From an uncultured Methanobrevibacter sp. (GTDB lineage: Archaea > Methanobacteriota > Methanobacteria > Methanobacteriales > Methanobacteriaceae): a stretch of DNA of 47,330 nucleotides. How positions within the stretch are numbered: position 1 is the stretch's first letter; every line of letters starts with the position of its first letter. Shown piece after piece: positions 43,431 through 47,330 of the stretch. Where the stretch lies: assembly GCF_902764455.1 (NCBI RefSeq), contig NZ_CACWVY010000021.1:1-47330 (forward strand), written 5' to 3'. The translations under genes were made by a program, and so were the position numbers. The notes beneath the pieces were generated by a model. It saw only the letters and a program-made list of their open reading frames with translations, was not told where the DNA came from and did not search any database.

Positions 43431-44844
43431 TCATTTTCTTTTTAATTTCTTCCCACATTGCCTGTTCTTCACCACAGCCGGTCATGATAACATATTTATA
43501 ATCAGAATTTCTGGCCATTTCATTTAACCTTTCAATTCTAACATCCATTTCATCATAACTCAACGGATAGAAATCGGCATCAGGGAAATCCTGTTTGATA
43601 ATGTTGCAATATTCCTCTGCTTTTTCAATTGATTTTCTTCCAGGAACAACAATAACATGATCAGGATTCATGCTTTTGATGACTTTATAGTGGTCTTCAA
43701 AGATTTCTTCTTCTTTTTCATCAGGTGTTGTGTAGATAAACTCAAATGGAGCATCAATGAACTGCTTCATAAACATTGCATTTATTTTAAGAGCATCACC
43801 GTTATCTCCCTGACCTAATCCAACAAATTTTCCACCAATATCAACGACTTCAAATCTTCCAGGCGGAATAAATGACATGTCCAGATTGTTGAATACATCT
43901 TTAACAGTGGATTCTATGTTTTCCACCTTAGGAGTGAATGTTGCATAGGCAGTAATTGAAGCAAGAGTATTGTAGATATTGTGGAAACCGAATGGAGGTA
44001 CATTAAGTTTTAGATTAAATTTAACATTCTTTTTGGCAAAATAATTATATAAATCTCCTTCGATATCCAAAATCCATGAATCTGAATTGAACTCTGCATT
44101 CACTAATTTTACATTAGGTTCAGGACGTTTAAATCCGCACTCACAAGAATAAATTCCTCTGTGATTTAAGAAAAAGTGAGAATAATTAAGTTCTTTACCG
44201 CATTTAGGACATTCTATTGTTTCAGCACCAATATCTTCAATTACATCAGTTTCTATTCCATAATAGTTAATGTCAACATCTTTGGATTTATCAAGACCAA
44301 TCAGTGCAGTTCTTGGATCATCACTGTTAGTAACGATAGCCCCCCTTTCCATGCCTTCTGACAGTAATTTTTTAGCCTTATAATATGATTCAAATGGATT
44401 TTTTACACCTGCAACCTGAGTATGTTCCTGTGAAATTGTAGTATAAACCACACCTACAGGATTTATCAGTTTCTGAACGGTATCAGGAATACCATATGTC
44501 ATATCACGAATTCCGTATTCAAATATTCCCAAATCACCTTTTTGATTTAAAAGAGCAGTTACAATAGAGTTTAAAATGTTGTTTTCATAACTTTTCCTAA
44601 TCTGAATATCCTTTGACATTAACTTTATCAGAAGAGTAGTTGTAGTAGTTTTACCGTTAGTTCCAGTAATCAGAACAGAACCTAACTTCAAATCAGAAGC
44701 TAATTTTGGAATGGACTCCTGACCACCAATCTTTGTAAAAACATGACCTGGATAAGTTCCACCGCTTCCAGGACCATGTTTTGCAAGTTGACATGCAACT
44801 TTTCCAGATAATTTTGCCATATTAAATTTAAAAAAATTAACCAT
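43420..44844 (-). CDS. MurT-like Mur ligase (DUF1727 type)
   Basis: The 474-residue protein has SVLITGTNGKTTTTTLLIKL (ATP-binding, about residues 56-75), 'EYGIRDMTYG', a cysteine cluster inserted in the central domain (ECPKCGKELNYSHFF ... YSCECGFKRPEP, about 208-236) and a C-terminal ligase domain with 'VPPGRFEV/ GGKFVGLGQGDNGDALKIN'-like motifs. The zinc insert and DUF1727 end are typical of MurT, which with GatD amidates the peptide glutamate of lipid II in Gram-positive bacteria. In methanogens with pseudomurein, similar ligases act in wall peptide synthesis; the exact step here is inferred. No gatD gene lies beside it. ATG 44844 is used; ATG 44820 is an alternative. Confidence 0.88.
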   Translation of the reverse strand: MVNFFKFNMAKLSGKVACQLAKHGPGSGGTYPGHVFTKIGGQESIPKLASDLKLGSVLITGTNGKTTTTTLLIKLMSKDIQIRKSYENNILNSIVTALLNQKGDLGIFEYGIRDMTYGIPDTVQKLINPVGVVYTTISQEHTQVAGVKNPFESYYKAKKLLSEGMERGAIVTNSDDPRTALIGLDKSKDVDINYYGIETDVIEDIGAETIECPKCGKELNYSHFFLNHRGIYSCECGFKRPEPNVKLVNAEFNSDSWILDIEGDLYNYFAKKNVKFNLKLNVPPFGFHNIYNTLASITAYATFTPKVENIESTVKDVFNNLDMSFIPPGRFEVVDIGGKFVGLGQGDNGDALKINAMFMKQFIDAPFEFIYTTPDEKEEEIFEDHYKVIKSMNPDHVIVVPGRKSIEKAEEYCNIIKQDFPDADFYPLSYDEMDVRIERLNEMARNSDYKYVIMTGCGEEQAMWEEIKKKMINR

Positions 44845-44952
44845 GATAAATATATTGTAAACATATGATATATAAATATTATTTTATTGAATAATTTAAA
44901 AAAATGAGTTTATTTTAAAAATAAAGAAAAAATAAGAAAAATAATAATCCAA

Positions 44953-46929
44953 TTAGTTGGTTGTTGGATTATTAATTGATGTCTGCGGTACTTTTTCGGC
45001 GACTCTAGAACCGATATTTTTCATTTTTTCTATGAGTACATCTTTTTTAGAACCGCTGATTAAAATATTTTCAAGTACATCACTTAAAGTTTCAGTTGGA
45101 ATGATTTCAATCATGTCTTCGTATTTCTTCTCAATCATAACGTCTTTTAAGTTAGATTTAGGGATTAATACTTTTTTCATTCCGGCTTCTGCAGCAGCTT
45201 CAATTTTTGCTGTTGCACCACCGATAGGCATTACGTCTCCACGAACATTGAGTGAACCTGTTAATGCTACGGTCTGGTCAATTGGAATATCTTCAACAGC
45301 TGAAATAACCGCAGTAGCAATACTTACACTGGCGGAGTCACCTTCAACACCATCATATGTCTGGATGAACTGAACGTGAATATCATAATCGGAAATGTCC
45401 TTGTTAGTGTACTTTTTAATTAATGCACTTACGTTTTGTACTGATTCCTGAGCGATTTCTCCAAGTTTACCAGTTGCAATTATCTGACCACCGTTTTTGG
45501 ATTGGGTTGGAGCGGCTTCTGCTGCAATTGGAGATACAATTCCGCTTCTGTCACCAATAACTGCAAGACCATTTACAAGACCAACTCTTCCACCTTCAGA
45601 GGAAACCATACTGTAGTCTTTTCTTTGGATAATAGACCTGTCTGCTATTTGCTGTTCTAAGGTTCTTGCAAATCTTTTGGCTTCAGTAACATGAGCTGCA
45701 GTAACTATTTCTTCTCCTTTTTCGATAGCTACATCTCCAGCAGATCTGACCAATCCGCCTAAGTCTCTTAATTTTAAAGTTAAAGCGTTTTGTTTTCCAG
45801 ATCTTCTTTTAGCTTCCATGATTATTTCATCTAATGCATCAGGAGCGAAGTGAGGAATTCTTCCATCGTTTTTAACTTCCTGAGCTACGAATTGAACTAG
45901 TTTTTCACGATTTTCAGTTGTATCATCCATATAATCTTTCATGAAAACTTCATAACCATATCCTCTGATTCTAGATCTCATTGCAATATGCATTCCTTCC
46001 AATACCTGAAGGTTTCCTGATGCTACAAGAACAAAGTCACATGGTACTGCCTGAGACCTTACCATTGCACCACTTGAGTTTTCGCTTTGACCTGTGATTG
46101 CATATTGTTTTTCCTGCATTGCAGACAATAACTCCTGTTGAGTTTTCATACTCATTGTACCAATTTCGTCAATGTATAAAACTCCACGGTTTGCCTTGTG
46201 AATCATACCTGCTTCTACACGTTCATGTGCAGGAGTACCTAATCCTCCGGATTGGTATGGGTCGTGGCGAACATCACCGAGTAATGCTCCTGCATGAGCA
46301 CCTGTTGCATCCATAAATGGTGCAAATCTAGATTCTTCATTGTTAACTAATAATTTTGGAGACAAATTACTATTTTTTGGCTTAATCTGTATTGAAATAA
46401 GTAAAATTAAAGCGGCAGCAATAATGGATTCAAGCAGTCTTCCATACATGAATCCAATGACCAAAATTCCACCGATGGCAAACATGGTAATGATAGTTTT
46501 TCTTTCCTCATGACCTTTAGCTGACCCTTTGGTTGCTTTTACAATTTTCTTACCTTCACCTGCAGGAACTGTTCTTACTAAAGGATGGTTATTATCTTCC
46601 ACATTCGGATATACCAAAACATCTTGTAGGGTTTCATGAGGCAATATTTGCGCCATACCTTTTGCAAGCATAGATTTTCCCACACCAGGGTCTCCAATAA
46701 GCAAAACATTCCTTCTTTGTTTTGCAGCCTTCTTAATTGTTTCAATGGACTCTTCATGTCCAATAACCTGATCAATTAATAAAGGTGGAACTTCAATATC
46801 TTGTGAGCTTTTTATGTTATCATAATTCAACATATGTTTGCTTTCCTCACCAGCAGTTTCTTCTTCTACCGGTTTTTCAACAACATTTTCTAAAGAATCA
46901 TCAATTGATTCCTGTTCTTCAAAATTCAT
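44953..46929 (-). CDS. lonB: Membrane-bound ATP-dependent protease LonB
   Basis: The 658-residue protein has '[20 protein letters not shown]' (Walker A, about 77-96), an inserted pair of membrane segments ('[20 protein letters not shown]' and the next hydrophobic run, about 143-182), [12 protein letters not shown] (Walker B, about 248-259) and the Lon peptidase domain. The catalytic Ser532 is in [10 protein letters not shown] and Lys575 in [10 protein letters not shown], 43 residues apart as in other Lon proteases. Archaeal LonB degrades misfolded and regulatory proteins at the membrane. The gene begins with a short acidic N-terminus. GTGAGG lies about 8 bases before the ATG and a TATA box about 85 bases upstream, giving a leader of roughly 60 bases. 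Confidence 0.96.
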   Translation of the reverse strand: MNFEEQESIDDSLENVVEKPVEEETAGEESKHMLNYDNIKSSQDIEVPPLLIDQVIGHEESIETIKKAAKQRRNVLLIGDPGVGKSMLAKGMAQILPHETLQDVLVYPNVEDNNHPLVRTVPAGEGKKIVKATKGSAKGHEERKTIITMFAIGGILVIGFMYGRLLESIIAAALILLISIQIKPKNSNLSPKLLVNNEESRFAPFMDATGAHAGALLGDVRHDPYQSGGLGTPAHERVEAGMIHKANRGVLYIDEIGTMSMKTQQELLSAMQEKQYAITGQSENSSGAMVRSQAVPCDFVLVASGNLQVLEGMHIAMRSRIRGYGYEVFMKDYMDDTTENREKLVQFVAQEVKNDGRIPHFAPDALDEIIMEAKRRSGKQNALTLKLRDLGGLVRSAGDVAIEKGEEIVTAAHVTEAKRFARTLEQQIADRSIIQRKDYSMVSSEGGRVGLVNGLAVIGDRSGIVSPIAAEAAPTQSKNGGQIIATGKLGEIAQESVQNVSALIKKYTNKDISDYDIHVQFIQTYDGVEGDSASVSIATAVISAVEDIPIDQTVALTGSLNVRGDVMPIGGATAKIEAAAEAGMKKVLIPKSNLKDVMIEKKYEDMIEIIPTETLSDVLENILISGSKKDVLIEKMKNIGSRVAEKVPQTSINNPTTN

Positions 46930-47330
46930 AAAATTAACCTCACTGCTTGTAATAAATTCATCATTAAAAAGATAAGTTTCACATACTATTTAATATTATT
47001 TAAATTTAGGATATATAAAAAGCTTTCTATTTTAGTAAATAAAAGTAACTAAAATACAAAAATTTTTGAACCAATATATTTGACGAATACAACAACTCAA
47101 AAATACAAATACCATAGTTCAAAAATGTCCAAAAATATAATTTACATCTAGAATTTTGATGACAATGGATTAGATATCGAAAATATCCAAAAATTCGGAT
47201 ACAAATCATAGGTTAAAATTCTTATTTTTTAAAAAATATAATCAAAAACTTTATATATTATGTTTCAACGACTGCAATTTTTCAAAATGGCTTCAACAAG
47301 CTATTTATACCCTGTAAACTAAAAATAAAG
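46930..47330. other. Non-coding right edge
   Basis: This stretch holds the lonB leader and promoter and then AT-rich sequence. A 60-codon minus-strand frame (47027-47209) overlaps the lonB promoter and has no support. A TATA-like CTTTATATATTA on the plus strand (47249-47260) may belong to a gene beyond the window; only a 20-codon frame follows it here. Confidence 0.45.
47011..47020 (-). promoter_or_regulatory. lonB promoter (TATA box)
   Basis: On the minus strand TTTTATATAT lies about 82-91 bases upstream of the lonB ATG and is the best TATA match in the upstream region. Confidence 0.5.

Noticed and set aside
47027-47209. 60-codon minus-strand open frame
   Set aside because: It covers the lonB TATA box, has low-complexity aromatic composition and lacks a ribosome site; it is probably chance.
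47249-47330. Plus-strand TATA-like element and 20-codon frame at the right edge
   Set aside because: The frame is too short and a downstream gene cannot be seen; noted only as a possible promoter.

Overview
This is a low-GC archaeal chromosome segment, most likely from Methanobrevibacter or a close relative in Methanobacteriales. The grounds are the giant adhesin-like surface proteins, a pseudomurein-type Mur ligase, archaeal LonB, an amt-glnK operon with an NrpR-type operator, TATA-type promoters, and ribosome binding sites of the form GGTGAT. The organism is inferred from gene content and not from a marker gene. No rRNA, tRNA, CRISPR array or intact insertion sequence was seen.

Positions 1-22311 hold three giant secreted adhesin-like protein (ALP) genes in a row on the minus strand. 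ALP1 is cut by the left edge. ALP2 has a beta-helix / Ig-like / PQQ-like propeller layout and is broken near its 3' end by two frameshifts that sit exactly at the ends of two identical 99-bp repeats. ALP3 is about 2730 residues, carries a papain-like cysteine protease with a complete catalytic set, and has nine 175-residue repeats.

Positions 22392-28779 hold a GIY-YIG/DUF123 gene facing a compact three-gene operon (Ski2-like helicase, HerA/YjgR-like ATPase, small helical protein). Next come a degenerate integrase-like remnant and a SHOCT-domain gene followed by a 45-residue zinc-ribbon gene.

Positions 29088-40427 are core functions on the minus strand: a DUF368 polyprenyl-phosphate translocase, an aquaporin co-transcribed with a DUF2193-like protein, an ammonium transporter with its PII protein under an NrpR-type operator, and a prs / 96-residue unknown / uvrB / uvrA series.

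Positions 40518-46929 hold a membrane-anchored unknown protein, a zinc-ribbon membrane protein, a GNAT acetyltransferase, an ADP-ribosylglycohydrolase overlapping an unknown partner gene, a MurT-like Mur ligase and the membrane protease LonB. The last 400 bases hold the lonB promoter and no convincing gene.

Several starts were moved from the longest open frame to a TTG, GTG or internal ATG that follows a GGTGAT- or GGAGG-type site. All function calls rest on motif recognition by eye; no database search was run.
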